Source of the DNA: Acidobacteria bacterium UBA2994
GTDB lineage: Bacteria; Acidobacteriota; Vicinamibacteria; Vicinamibacterales; UBA8438
Assembly (NCBI GenBank): GCA_002346545.1
Contig: DEAA01000053.1
Span: 14,787 to 78,786 of the forward strand
Length of the DNA: 64,000 nt
Reading direction: 5' to 3'
The notes under the pieces were generated by a model. The model was not told the DNA's origin and made no database searches. It saw nothing but the letters and a program-made list of their open reading frames with translations. This document shows, piece after piece, positions 1 through 8,621 of the stretch (the first letter of the stretch is position 1; the number at the start of each line of letters is the position of its first letter). The position numbers were made by a program, and so were the translations under genes.

Positions 1-159
1 GATGATGGACGGCTGCTGGTCTCCGATATCCGCTCGAACCGCTACACGCAGCGGCCGCTCGGCCGCGACAACTACCACATCTACGACTACGCGCTGTTCT
101 ACGTGAACGTCCGGCAGAACGCGCAGGCACGGGTCGAGGCCTTCCTCGCCGCTCGCTAA
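1..159 (+). CDS. C-terminal 52 residues of an unidentified protein (partial)
   Basis: The reading frame is open from the first base and stops with TAA at 157-159. The residues visible are hydrophilic with several aromatic positions (NYHIYDYALFYV) and end in an alanine-rich helix (AQARVEAFLAAR). There is no recognisable motif. The start lies outside the window, so family and length cannot be judged. The uniform codon use and clean stop before a non-coding stretch support a real gene end. Confidence 0.6.
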   Translation, partial: DDGRLLVSDIRSNRYTQRPLGRDNYHIYDYALFYVNVRQNAQARVEAFLAAR

Positions 160-250
160 CCCCCAAGAAAGACAAGAGACGGCGCGGTTCGGCCAGCTTG
201 GCGCAAGACGCACGGCCGGAGAAACCGCGAGCGCCAGAAAGGAAAGAAAC

Positions 251-281
251 GGCGCGGCAAGGTGGACGACCTCGCCGCGCC
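251..281 (-). terminator. Hairpin, probable terminator of the DUF4399 gene
   Basis: The arms GGCGCGGC (251-258) and GCCGCGCC (274-281) are perfectly complementary and are extended inward by AGGT/ACCT around a short loop. Read on the minus strand the hairpin is followed by a pyrimidine tract (GTTTCTTTCCTTTCT), which suits a rho-independent terminator for the minus-strand gene that stops at 304. Confidence 0.5.
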
Positions 282-303
282 CGGAGTGTAGTGGACGGAG
301 TCT

Positions 304-795
304 CTAGATCCCGGATTCCATGCGAACGGTGATGGTCTCGCACAGCCCCTCGATCGTGCGATGCTCATCGTCGCCGATCTGCACGCTGAAGGTGTACTCC
401 CCGTCCTCGAGGGTCATCTCCATGCCGTCAGAGCCGTCCCCGAAGTGAACCCAAGGATCGGCAGCCGGAATGATCTCGCCAGCCGGCAGGCACTCGGTGT
501 TGACACCTAGGTGGTAGTGCCCCATGCCTCCGCGAGGATTGCTCGGATCATCAGGCACCGGGCTAATCGCGAAGTTCTCGCTACCGAACGTGAACCCCAG
601 AGGCAGTTCGGTTGGGTGGTCCGTCTCGTTCCGCGGCGCCACGAAGAACACTCGCGGGGTCCCGGTCGGCTCTTCGGCCGCGGCAGGCTCGGCATCGGCT
701 CCACCGGCAGGCTCGGCGTCGCCGCCTCCTCCGCACGCCATCGCACTAATAGTCAACAGCGCAACCAGAGCCGTTATCCCGTTCCGTTTCAACAT
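304..795 (-). CDS. DUF4399 domain lipoprotein
   Basis: This is a 163-residue predicted lipoprotein. An N-terminal hydrophobic stretch ends in AMAC at about residue 21, followed by a Gly/Ala/Glu/Pro-rich linker. The mature part carries the DUF4399 hallmark: a short FFV..P.N motif, then GMGHYHLGV (about residues 90-97), matching the GxGHHHLLVD signature, and ends in a beta-rich IG(D)DEHR segment. The function of DUF4399 is unknown; the fold is thought to be immunoglobulin-like and periplasmic. I placed the start at the ATG at 793-795 because GAAGGA sits upstream of it; a longer reading starting at 909 has no ribosome-binding site and would put a hydrophilic stretch before the signal sequence. 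Confidence 0.8.
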   Translation of the reverse strand: MLKRNGITALVALLTISAMACGGGGDAEPAGGADAEPAAAEEPTGTPRVFFVAPRNETDHPTELPLGFTFGSENFAISPVPDDPSNPRGGMGHYHLGVNTECLPAGEIIPAADPWVHFGDGSDGMEMTLEDGEYTFSVQIGDDEHRTIEGLCETITVRMESGI

Positions 796-921
796 CGATC
801 CTTCTTCGAACACGTAGCCTCTCCTTCCGCTCAACTCGGTCACTAGATCAAACTCAACAGTAATCTTGCAACATTCGTCCAGGTCTGTCGACGCCAATGC
901 CAGGCTCACCCCAATGCTGGA

Positions 922-1374
922 CTAGGTCGGCCGATAGGCCAGCACCAGACCGGCACCCGCCGCCGCCATCACGATGCCGATAAAGAAGATGGGCGAGGGG
1001 CTGTTCTGCGGGGGATTGTAGAGCATAGCTACGAACACGCTCACGACCGGGGCCCCAGCGAAGACCAGGGGCGGAACCACGTTGGGCTGGCCGCCGTTAA
1101 TGAGGGCGAAGACGATGCCAAGTGCCCCCAACGCGCCTAGCACCCCCGCACCAAAGGTAAAGGCCATCCCGGTCGACGAGAACAGGTCCCAGCTGCCCGC
1201 CCGCGCGATAATCGTGCCCGGAATCAAGATGGCCACCAACAGATAGGCCAGCCCGACCATCAGGAAGGCGTGCACACCGCTGCCTCCCAGCCCGACCTGC
1301 CCTTTGTGCAAGGTCGGGATATAGGTGCCCCAGCTAAACACAGTCAGCAAGACAAACGGCAACCAGCTACGCAT
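922..1374 (-). CDS. Small multi-spanning membrane protein, EamA/DMT-like
   Basis: This 150-residue protein is almost entirely hydrophobic, with about five predicted transmembrane helices. The pattern (MRSWLPFVLLTVFSWGTYIP at the start, AYRPT at the end) resembles a half-size EamA/drug-metabolite-transporter-like protein, but it is shorter than the usual 280-300 residues with ten helices and could act as a dimer. The start at 1374 follows a strong AAAGGAG. It is divergent from the hemerythrin gene. Substrate and function cannot be assigned from the sequence. Confidence 0.65.
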   Translation of the reverse strand: MRSWLPFVLLTVFSWGTYIPTLHKGQVGLGGSGVHAFLMVGLAYLLVAILIPGTIIARAGSWDLFSSTGMAFTFGAGVLGALGALGIVFALINGGQPNVVPPLVFAGAPVVSVFVAMLYNPPQNSPSPIFFIGIVMAAAGAGLVLAYRPT

Positions 1375-1453
1375 CGAGTTCTCCTTTGGCGGCGAGACCA
1401 CCCGTCGGCGGCGACGAGCGGGAACGGCAAACGCCGTATTGTATCGTAGGCAC

Positions 1454-1945
1454 GTGCGCCGGCATCGAAGCCTCGTCCCGCTCTCGCACGAGCATCACGA
1501 CATACTCGTGGTCGCCCAGGGACTGATTCGCGGCCGGTCCCCGGCCCCTCACTCCGACTGGCCACCGGTGCGTCGGGGCCAAGTCGGCCGCGTGCTCGAC
1601 TTCTTCGACCAAGTGCTTGCACCCCATTTCGATTTCGAAGAACAGGTGCTATTCCCACTCGCCGAACGTGAGCTGCTCCGAGCCGCTCCCCTGCTGGCGG
1701 CACTCGTCCGCGAACACGACGAAGTTCGCTCGCACCTCGCCACGCTCCGCGCCAACCCGACCCACGACCTCGACCTCCGTCTTCCCGCGCTAGGCCGCCT
1801 CCTTGAAAGCCACGTCCGTCAAGAGGAGCGGGTGCTGTTCGAGAGCCTGCAACGGGAGCTCTCGGAGGACATCCTGAACAGCATCGGCAGCGAGCTACGG
1901 GCACGTCCAACGTCTGGACCGTCCTGCCAGCCGAGACAGCCCTAG
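1454..1945 (+). CDS. Hemerythrin HHE domain protein
   Basis: This 163-residue cytoplasmic four-helix protein has the ligand pattern of the hemerythrin/HHE family: His in SHEHH (12-15), H58-x3-E62, H88 in REHDE, and H120-x3-E124. Such proteins bind a di-iron centre and sense or store O2, NO or peroxide, or help iron-sulfur repair. The GTG at 1454 gives MRRHRSLVPLSHEHH, which is how family members normally begin. An upstream extension to 1325 would run through the start region of the divergent membrane-protein gene and is Arg-rich and implausible. It converges on the aminopeptidase gene with only three bases between them. The exact physiological role is inferred only at family level. Confidence 0.8.
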   Translation: MRRHRSLVPLSHEHHDILVVAQGLIRGRSPAPHSDWPPVRRGQVGRVLDFFDQVLAPHFDFEEQVLFPLAERELLRAAPLLAALVREHDEVRSHLATLRANPTHDLDLRLPALGRLLESHVRQEERVLFESLQRELSEDILNSIGSELRARPTSGPSCQPRQP

Positions 1946-1948
1946 CGT

Positions 1949-4582
1949 CTACGGCGACTGGGCATCAGCCACCCGATAGAGCAGGTCGGCCGACTGCAAG
2001 ATCTTCTGACGCAGCCGCACCGGGTAGAACGGGCGGCTATCGAGGAACTCCCGCACTGTGGCAGCCGCCTCGGGCGACCGATGCCCCCTCAGCGTCGCAC
2101 CCACCCAGCCGGCGGGAAAAAAGATGTCACCGGTCTGCTGGATCTCCTCGAGCAGTTCCAGCGCCGGGAGAATGAACCGCCGGGCGTGTTCAGCCCGGGT
2201 CGGGTGGTGGAGGTGGTCCAACCCGGAGAGGACCCAGGGCTCCCGCTCCCGGTTCGCCGGATCCCCCAGTGACTCAAAGAACCCCGCCCGAGTCTCCGGA
2301 TTGGCCGCAAGGGCCGGACGGATGAACCGGAATCGCGCCAGGCGGTCGGGGTTCTCGATGCGAGCCTCCTGCCGGTCGAGGATAGCCGCAGCGTCTTCCA
2401 CCTCCCGCACCGCCAGGCCCTCGGCCAGCGCGATGAAGTCCGGCTCGGCCAGCGACACGCCCGGCACCTCTTCCTCGCCCGCCCAGATCCGGCGCATCCG
2501 GCCGACCGCAGCGGGACTGGTGGCCAGCCTCCGCCAGGCGCCGAAATACGCGGCCTGAATGGTCGGCGCGGTCCCCGTTGTCACCCCAGCCCACAGGGTG
2601 CGCTCCAACGCGTCCGCCCAACGCTCCCGACCGGCTTGGTCCATCAGGCGCCAGTAGGTGGTGCGGAGGTAGGTCAAGAGCCGCTGGGTGTTCTGCTCTA
2701 CCGGTTCCGCTTCGAGGCCCGTGAGCAGCAGCGCCAGCCATGCCTCCGGCTCAACGTCGCCTGCGAGCACCGCCTCCCAGAGGTTCGCCCAGCCGACGCC
2801 GCGCACCAGCGGTTCGTCGAGAGCCGGCAGGTTCTCGAGCAGGTACTCCCGGCTGTCCCGATCGAGTCGAAACCAGCCGTACTCGAGGCCGGCGCCATTC
2901 GGGAGCAGGAAGCGGGGCCTGGGATGCCCGGCCAGCGCATCCACCTCGACGCGGGGCGCATCCAGCAACACCGGAATACGTTCGAGTCCGTCGTCGTAGC
3001 CGGCAAGCAACAAAAGCTCCTGTGGCCACACTCGGCCACCCTCGGCCGGATCCACCTGCACCACCTCAACCTGCGTGGGGACGTCTGTCCCGGCACCCAG
3101 TCCCTGGACTTCGATCCGGGGCCGACCCGGCTCGTCGACCCACACCCGACTCCAGGCCGCCAGATCAAGTTCGGTGCGACGATCGAGCAGCTCCACCAGC
3201 TGCGTCCAGGCGGCGTTGCCGTACCTAAATCGGTCCAGATACTCCCTAAGCCCGTCCCGAAGCACGGTTTCCCCGAGCAACTGCTCGAGGTGGCGCATGA
3301 CGATCGGCGCCTTCTGATAGATGATCGGCCCATACAGTGCACCGGCCTCGTTTAGATTGTCGAGCGGCTGACGGATGGAGTTCGCGCCGGCGGTGCGATC
3401 CACCCCGTAGGCGGTATCGTGGTGCGCTAGAAAGAACCGCAGATCGTGGCGGATGTGCGGGAACGTGGGATGGACGATCTTCGCCGCCATGAAATTAGCG
3501 AACACCTCCTTGGTCCACACATCATCGAACCAGTTCATCGTCACCAGATCTCCGAACCACATGTGGGCCGTCTCGTGAGCAATCAGACTTGCCCGCGACA
3601 GGATCTGCGACTGGGTGGCTGACTCGTCGAGAAAGAGGCTGCCTTCGCGGTAGAAGATGGCCCCAGGATGCTCCATGCCCCCGTACTGAAACGGCGGGAT
3701 CAGGGCAAAATCGAATTTCTCGAACGGATAGTCAATCCCCGTGTAGTCCTCGAGCCACGCTAGGGCCGAGGCATGCAAGTCGAAGACCGCGTCTCGGTTC
3801 CGGGCGACCTTCTCCTGGTCAGTCTCCCGGTGCAGCATCCGCATCCGCCGACCGTCCAGCTCCGCCTCCTCGACCTGAAAGGCGCCCACGGCGAACGCGA
3901 ACAGATAGGTGGGCAAGGGTGCGGTCTCGGCAAACTCCCATCTGATTTCACCCGGGGCTGGTCCGCTGGCGTCTGCGTCGACACCTTCCCGACGTGCCCC
4001 GTTGGACACCGCGACCCAGTCCGACGGAATGTCAAGCGTCAGCGAGAACCGCGCCTTGAGATTCGGTTGATCGAACAGCGGCAGCGAGAAATGGGCTCGG
4101 TCTGGCACGAACAGGGTATAGAGGAACTCGTCGTTGCGATTGAGCGCCCCATCGCCCACCTCGAATTCCAAGCGCACGATGTTCACGCCGTCTGGCGTGA
4201 GCGACGTCGCCGGCACGACCAGATGGTCATATTCAGCACGCCAAGCGCTCTCGGCGTCGTTCACACTGACGGCTCGCACCCGAGCGCCGGGCTCCTGAAA
4301 ATCGACGACTAGGTCCCGTCGGACGGGATCAGACCATCGCAGCTCGATGTCGACGGCGCCGAAGAGAGGGACTGACCGCTCGGGGGGAACCCTGAGGTGG
4401 TAGCGATAGCGCACGTCAGACACCGTGGCGGCCCGCTGCTCCGCCAGCCACCAAGGCACGCCCTCTTCAATCGGCATCGGTAACGGTTCAGAGGCACATG
4501 CCGGCACGAGCGCCAGGGCCAGGAAAAGACCGGTGGCGAGCGTCGCACGCCCGGTGGTTCGACTCACGGGATCAGGACGCAT
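1949..4582 (-). CDS. M1 family metallopeptidase (aminopeptidase), secreted or lipoprotein
   Basis: This 877-residue protein has an N-terminal signal ending near PACAS (27-31), an aminopeptidase-N saddle domain, a thermolysin-like catalytic domain and an ERAP1-C-like helical region. The zinc site is HETAH (336-340) with the third ligand E359, exactly 18 residues later. The substrate-anchoring motif, usually GAMEN, is GGMEH here (301-305), a variant I associate with bacterial M1 subgroups. It should cleave N-terminal residues from peptides in the periplasm or at the cell surface. Its start overlaps the end of the upstream small secreted-protein gene by 19 bases, so the two are probably co-transcribed. 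Family assignment is firm; substrate preference is unknown. Confidence 0.92.
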   Translation of the reverse strand: MRPDPVSRTTGRATLATGLFLALALVPACASEPLPMPIEEGVPWWLAEQRAATVSDVRYRYHLRVPPERSVPLFGAVDIELRWSDPVRRDLVVDFQEPGARVRAVSVNDAESAWRAEYDHLVVPATSLTPDGVNIVRLEFEVGDGALNRNDEFLYTLFVPDRAHFSLPLFDQPNLKARFSLTLDIPSDWVAVSNGARREGVDADASGPAPGEIRWEFAETAPLPTYLFAFAVGAFQVEEAELDGRRMRMLHRETDQEKVARNRDAVFDLHASALAWLEDYTGIDYPFEKFDFALIPPFQYGGMEHPGAIFYREGSLFLDESATQSQILSRASLIAHETAHMWFGDLVTMNWFDDVWTKEVFANFMAAKIVHPTFPHIRHDLRFFLAHHDTAYGVDRTAGANSIRQPLDNLNEAGALYGPIIYQKAPIVMRHLEQLLGETVLRDGLREYLDRFRYGNAAWTQLVELLDRRTELDLAAWSRVWVDEPGRPRIEVQGLGAGTDVPTQVEVVQVDPAEGGRVWPQELLLLAGYDDGLERIPVLLDAPRVEVDALAGHPRPRFLLPNGAGLEYGWFRLDRDSREYLLENLPALDEPLVRGVGWANLWEAVLAGDVEPEAWLALLLTGLEAEPVEQNTQRLLTYLRTTYWRLMDQAGRERWADALERTLWAGVTTGTAPTIQAAYFGAWRRLATSPAAVGRMRRIWAGEEEVPGVSLAEPDFIALAEGLAVREVEDAAAILDRQEARIENPDRLARFRFIRPALAANPETRAGFFESLGDPANREREPWVLSGLDHLHHPTRAEHARRFILPALELLEEIQQTGDIFFPAGWVGATLRGHRSPEAAATVREFLDSRPFYPVRLRQKILQSADLLYRVADAQSP

Positions 4583-5019
4583 TCGCCGTAGTACTGCTCC
4601 GGACGAGAGGTGAAACCGGGCAGCGAGGTGTCGGTGTACTCGTGCCTGGTGTGCACCGCCATCCTCTTTCCTTCGGTCGTTTCACGATCAATGACCGTCG
4701 TCGTGTAGAGCGGACCCACCAGGAACATCTGGACAAGATGGAGATAATCGCCCGTCTGCCGGACGATGATCTGCGAGTCTCCGTAGGGCCCAACGATCTC
4801 GGCAGTGGCGCCGTCCGGATCAATCTCCTCGAAGCGGAGAGACAGGGTCACCCCGTCGTGACTCGCCTCGGCTATCCCGTCGTTCCAGGTACCGCTGGCG
4901 ACCGTGGAGAAGCTGCAGTCAAGCCCCGTCACGTCGGCCAGCTCTACCTGCGCCTCCGTGCTCACGGCCACCGCCAGCACCAGCCCCACCGCCAAACCAC
5001 CCGCCCGTGTCGCGTCCAT
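4564..5019 (-). CDS. Hypothetical secreted protein
   Basis: This 151-residue protein has a clear signal peptide (cleavage near VSTEAQ, about residue 23). The mature part is beta-rich with two cysteines (about residue 35 and near the C terminus) that could form a disulfide. I recognise no family. A region GPYGDSQIIVRQTGDYLHLVQ looks like the core of a small beta-sandwich or lipocalin-like fold, but that is only an impression. It lies just upstream of, and overlaps by 19 bases, the M1 aminopeptidase gene, and is divergent from the FMN-binding protein gene at 5066. Confidence 0.65.
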   Translation of the reverse strand: MDATRAGGLAVGLVLAVAVSTEAQVELADVTGLDCSFSTVASGTWNDGIAEASHDGVTLSLRFEEIDPDGATAEIVGPYGDSQIIVRQTGDYLHLVQMFLVGPLYTTTVIDRETTEGKRMAVHTRHEYTDTSLPGFTSRPEQYYGECVLIP

Positions 5020-5065
5020 CCTGCCTCCCTCAGTCTGTTACACTGCGGCATTCTATCCGCGCCGC

Positions 5066-5572
5066 ATGCGACGACTCATCCCGTTCTTCCTCTTCTGCGC
5101 CGTGGTCGTCGTAGAGGGCCAGCCGGCGCTCGACCCGATCGTGCGGGAACGTCTCGAGGCGCTCTTCCCGGGCGCGGCGAACTTCTCACCAAAAGAAGGG
5201 TCGCCGCCACACTTCAAAGCACTAGACGGCGAGGGTGAGATCGTCGGCTATGGCTTCTACACGACCGACCTCGAGCCACTGGAGCGCGGGTATGACGGCC
5301 CCATCCAGATGCTAGTCGGCGTCGATCTCGATGGGGTGCTGACCGGCATCATCATGGTGCGGCACCACGAACCGTACGGCTATTTCTCCATCGACAAGCC
5401 GGAATACTCCGCGCAGTTCGCCAGCAAGAGCGTGCGTGATCGGTTCCGAGTGGGCGCCGACATCGACGCGGTGTCGACGGCTACCATCACCATGACCAGC
5501 GCCACGCGGGCGATCCGCAACGGCGCCCGGCGGATTGCCCGCCGGTTCCTTACCCCACCCGAGTCCCGATGA
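5066..5572 (+). CDS. FMN-binding domain protein (NosR/RnfG N-domain type)
   Basis: This 168-residue exported protein has a signal sequence (1-18) and an FMN-binding domain of the kind found in RnfG, NqrC and the periplasmic part of NosR. The flavinylation motif is VSTAT (136-140), a variant of SGAT in which a Thr carries FMN through a phosphoester bond made by ApbE. The GYGFYTTD and VGVDLDGVLTGI segments match the core strands. It overlaps the next gene by ATGA (5569-5572), so the two are translated together and are probably one electron-transfer unit. The start at 5066 gives a normal signal peptide; a longer upstream reading would be antisense to the divergent gene. No apbE is visible nearby. 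Confidence 0.85.
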   Translation: MRRLIPFFLFCAVVVVEGQPALDPIVRERLEALFPGAANFSPKEGSPPHFKALDGEGEIVGYGFYTTDLEPLERGYDGPIQMLVGVDLDGVLTGIIMVRHHEPYGYFSIDKPEYSAQFASKSVRDRFRVGADIDAVSTATITMTSATRAIRNGARRIARRFLTPPESR

Positions 5573-6576
5573 GCCGACCATCCAGGCGCACCTCCCTTGG
5601 CCTGCTTCTGTGCCTGACGCTGTGCTGGAGCGCTCCGGCGTGGGCACAACCTGAGACCGGGCCAGACGCCGCCGATGACGGCGGCTGGAACTTCGACGAC
5701 CAGGAGGACAACGGCTGGGGCTTCGAAGACGAGGGGGAAACAGTCGAAACGTGGGGCTCACTGCTCCTGGACCAAGCCACCGACATCGGCCTGTTCGTCG
5801 GTTTCGCGGCCCTGACCATGGTGAGCTTCTTCCGCAAGAGCATCCCGCTCAAGTTCGTAACGTTCGGCGCAGCCATCCTCTATATGGGGTTCGCGAAAAG
5901 TCAACTGATCTCGGTGGTCAACATCTACGGCGCGATGACCGGCAACATGCCGGTCTTTCGCTATAGCATCGCCTGGTACCTGTTCGCCGGGTTCACCATC
6001 GTCACAACCGTGCTCTGGGGCCGGCTGTATTGCGGTCGGGTGTGCGCTTTCGGGGCCCTCACCCAGGTAATGGACCGGGTAGTGCCTGCCCGGCTCAGGG
6101 TCGAGATTCCGGACTGGCTGGAGCAACGTGCAACCTGGGTCAAGTACGGGTTACTCGGTGCGACACTCACCTACTTCCTGACTACGTCAGACATCACCGC
6201 CTACCGTTTTGTCGAGCCATTCTGGATGTTCACGCGCCAGGGCACGGCAGCCATGTGGACCGGGCTGGCGCTGCTGCTCGTCGCCACGGTGTTCGTACGG
6301 AACCTCTACTGCCGCTTTCTCTGCCCGGTTGGCGCGTTTCTCGGTCTCATCTCGAAGCTCACGGTCTTCCGCATTAAGCGCTGGAACGAGTGTAGTACCT
6401 GCAAGCTATGCGAGAAGACCTGCGAATGGGGTGCCATCCGCGGCCCCGAGATCGTCATGACCGAGTGCGTACGCTGCGACGACTGCGAGCGGCTCTACGC
6501 CGACACCAGCCGGTGCCCCCACTGGCTCATCCTCGCCCGCGCCAAGCTCTCACGAAAGTCGGCCGCTTCGGCCTGA
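5569..6576 (+). CDS. NosR/NapH-like polyferredoxin membrane protein
   Basis: This 335-residue protein has a signal-like N terminus, an acidic Trp/Asp-rich periplasmic segment, about five to six transmembrane helices, and cytoplasmic Fe-S motifs. It carries two Cys pairs of the NosR/NapH membrane type, CGRVC and CRFLCPVGA, then C-x2-C-x2-C-x3-C (CSTCKLCEKTC) and C-x2-C-x2-C-x8-CP, enough for two [4Fe-4S] clusters. Together with the upstream FMN protein it reproduces the domain set of NosR, but as two polypeptides. The likely role is electron transfer between the quinone pool or cytoplasmic donors and a periplasmic acceptor. No nosZ, nap or nir gene is in the window, so the partner oxidoreductase is unknown. 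Confidence 0.85.
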   Translation: MSRPSRRTSLGLLLCLTLCWSAPAWAQPETGPDAADDGGWNFDDQEDNGWGFEDEGETVETWGSLLLDQATDIGLFVGFAALTMVSFFRKSIPLKFVTFGAAILYMGFAKSQLISVVNIYGAMTGNMPVFRYSIAWYLFAGFTIVTTVLWGRLYCGRVCAFGALTQVMDRVVPARLRVEIPDWLEQRATWVKYGLLGATLTYFLTTSDITAYRFVEPFWMFTRQGTAAMWTGLALLLVATVFVRNLYCRFLCPVGAFLGLISKLTVFRIKRWNECSTCKLCEKTCEWGAIRGPEIVMTECVRCDDCERLYADTSRCPHWLILARAKLSRKSAASA

Positions 6577-6681
6577 GCTTCCCGAGCGTGCGTTCAGTCC
6601 GGGTGGAAGGTGGTCTCGGAGATCTCGTCGTTATCCTACTCTCCCCGGACCATGCGAAGATGTGGGGGATCGGAGGTACAC

Positions 6682-7236
6682 ATGAGACGAACCAGCCTAA
6701 TCCTGTCGGCCCTGGTGCTGGGACTTCCCCCGCTGACCGCCCTGGCACAGAGCGTCGAGATCGAGAAGGCCCTGCTGGCCGCACCGCCGACCATGCGTGA
6801 GAACGCCATGGTGATCAAGATGACCGCCGATGGCAGCCACACCGTGCTGCGTGAAGGCTCGAACGGATTGATGTGCTGGGACCGCTCGGACGAGCCGAGC
6901 CGCACGTTCAGCGTCCAGTGCACGAGCGAAGAAAATCTCGAACGGGTCCAGCAGAACCGTGCCTTCAACATGTCAGGCGGCACGCCGGAGGAAATTCGCG
7001 CCATGCGTGACGCTGCCGAAGTCGACGGCAGCCGGAAGGAATCGAAATTCGGCAGTGTCTACTACACGCTGAACGGTGAAAACGCCGAATCGGCGAGCCT
7101 CCATCTGACCATCGCTGTCCCGCACGCCACCGGCAACACTCTCGGACTACCCGAGCAGGGCAGCTACACCCAGCCTGGCAGCTGGATCATGGAACCGGGA
7201 ACGACCTCGGCCCACATCATGCTGCCGGGCCAGTAG
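6682..7236 (+). CDS. Hypothetical secreted protein
   Basis: This 184-residue protein has a signal peptide (about 1-22, ending ALAQS). The mature part begins with an Ile/Glu-rich helix and contains two cysteines (MCWD and VQCTS). The central region carries KMTADGSHTVLREGSNGLMCWD, which recurs in secreted proteins of uncultured Acidobacteriota, but I know of no function. A good ribosome-binding site (GGAGG at about 6672) precedes the ATG at 6682. It is followed 29 bases later by a PQQ-type beta-propeller gene on the same strand. A C-terminal GSWIMEPGTTSAHIMLPGQ segment suggests a beta-sandwich, by eye only. Confidence 0.7.
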   Translation: MRRTSLILSALVLGLPPLTALAQSVEIEKALLAAPPTMRENAMVIKMTADGSHTVLREGSNGLMCWDRSDEPSRTFSVQCTSEENLERVQQNRAFNMSGGTPEEIRAMRDAAEVDGSRKESKFGSVYYTLNGENAESASLHLTIAVPHATGNTLGLPEQGSYTQPGSWIMEPGTTSAHIMLPGQ

Positions 7237-7265
7237 ACCGCCACCTCAGGACAGGATCGACCACA

Positions 7266-8597
7266 ATGACTCGAACCGCTCGCGCGCTCGCCGCCGTAAT
7301 CGTGCTGGGGTTTGCCCCAACAAGCTTCGCCAATGACAACTGGCCTCACTTCCGGGGCCCTACGATGACCGGTGTCGTGGAGGACAATGCGAATCTCCCC
7401 GAACGGTGGAGCCAGACAGAGAACGTCGAGTGGGTCACCGATATCTCCGGGCTGGGCTGGTCAAGCCCGGTCGTCTGGGACAACAAGGTATTTCTCACCA
7501 CCGTTACCGCAATCGGTGAGTTCGAGCGGCCGAAGCCAGGGCTCTACGCCCCCCGCGGTCGATCGGAGCCTCCTCCCCTCGATCACGAGTGGCTGGTGTA
7601 CTGCATCGACCTCGAGTCGGGCGCCGTGCTGTGGCAGCGGGCAGTCAACCGCGGACAACCGGCCTTCCCTCGCCACCAGAAGAACACCTACGCCTCGGAG
7701 ACCGCCACCACCGACGGCGAGCGGGTCTACGTGCGGTTCGGCGAGCTGGGCCTCTACACGTTTGACGTGGACGGCAACGAAGTATGGCGGATGGAGATTC
7801 CGGATCGGCTAACCCGGTCCGACTGGGGTTCCGCCTCGTCACCAGTGGTCTACGGCGACCGGCTGTTCATCGTCTACGACAACGAAGAGAGCTCGTGGAT
7901 CGCGGCCCTCGATAAACGCACTGGGGAAGAAATTTGGCGGCAACCGAGGGAAGAACAGTCGAGCTGGGCCACACCCTACATCTGGGAAAACAACATTCGC
8001 ACCGAGATCGTGACCTCGGCGGTGAACCGCATCCGGTCCTACGACCTCGACGGCAACCTGCTGTGGGAGATGGACGGCCGGATGTCTTGGGCCGCGATCC
8101 CGACCCCGTTCTCGAGCCAGGGGCTGGTCTACGTGAACTCGGGCTACTTCCGCGACGAGCATAGGCCTGCCTATGCCATCCGTCCGGGCGCGGTCGGCGA
8201 CATCACCCTCGACGAGGGCAAGACGTCGAACGAGTACATCGCCTGGTATCAGCCGAAGGCGGGCAACTACAACACGTCACCCATCGTCCACAAGGACATC
8301 TACTACAGCCTGCTCGATCGAGGCTTTTTCGAGGCGTACGACGCACGCACGGGCAACCCGGTCTACGATCGCCAGCGGATCCGGGTGGGTGCGAGCTTCA
8401 CCTCGTCGCCGTGGGCCTACAACGACAAGATCTTCGCGCTCAGCGAGCAGGGCGACACTTACGTGATCAAGGCGGGCCCAGATTTCGAGGTCCTGTGGGT
8501 GAACAGCCTCGACGAGATGGCTATGGCCACGCCGGCCATCGTCGGCGACCGGCTCTTGATCCGGACCAGTTCGAAGCTCTACAGCATCAAGCACTAG
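7266..8597 (+). CDS. PQQ-like beta-propeller repeat protein, secreted
   Basis: This 443-residue exported protein has a signal peptide (1-22) followed by repeated PQQ_2/outer membrane assembly-type blades: NWPHFRGPTMTGV at the start, then alternating blocks such as YCIDLESGAVLWQRAV and IAALDKRTGEEIWRQ. These are W-docking motifs of seven- or eight-bladed propellers. Such proteins often lack bound PQQ and have unknown ligands, although they are usually annotated as quinoprotein-like. It shares this architecture with the protein at 57295-58653. The signal sequence and ATG at 7266 fit well. No heme or catalytic calcium signature was seen. Confidence 0.85.
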   Translation: MTRTARALAAVIVLGFAPTSFANDNWPHFRGPTMTGVVEDNANLPERWSQTENVEWVTDISGLGWSSPVVWDNKVFLTTVTAIGEFERPKPGLYAPRGRSEPPPLDHEWLVYCIDLESGAVLWQRAVNRGQPAFPRHQKNTYASETATTDGERVYVRFGELGLYTFDVDGNEVWRMEIPDRLTRSDWGSASSPVVYGDRLFIVYDNEESSWIAALDKRTGEEIWRQPREEQSSWATPYIWENNIRTEIVTSAVNRIRSYDLDGNLLWEMDGRMSWAAIPTPFSSQGLVYVNSGYFRDEHRPAYAIRPGAVGDITLDEGKTSNEYIAWYQPKAGNYNTSPIVHKDIYYSLLDRGFFEAYDARTGNPVYDRQRIRVGASFTSSPWAYNDKIFALSEQGDTYVIKAGPDFEVLWVNSLDEMAMATPAIVGDRLLIRTSSKLYSIKH

Positions 8598-8621
8598 CCC
8601 ACCCGCCAGCGGTAATCGACC

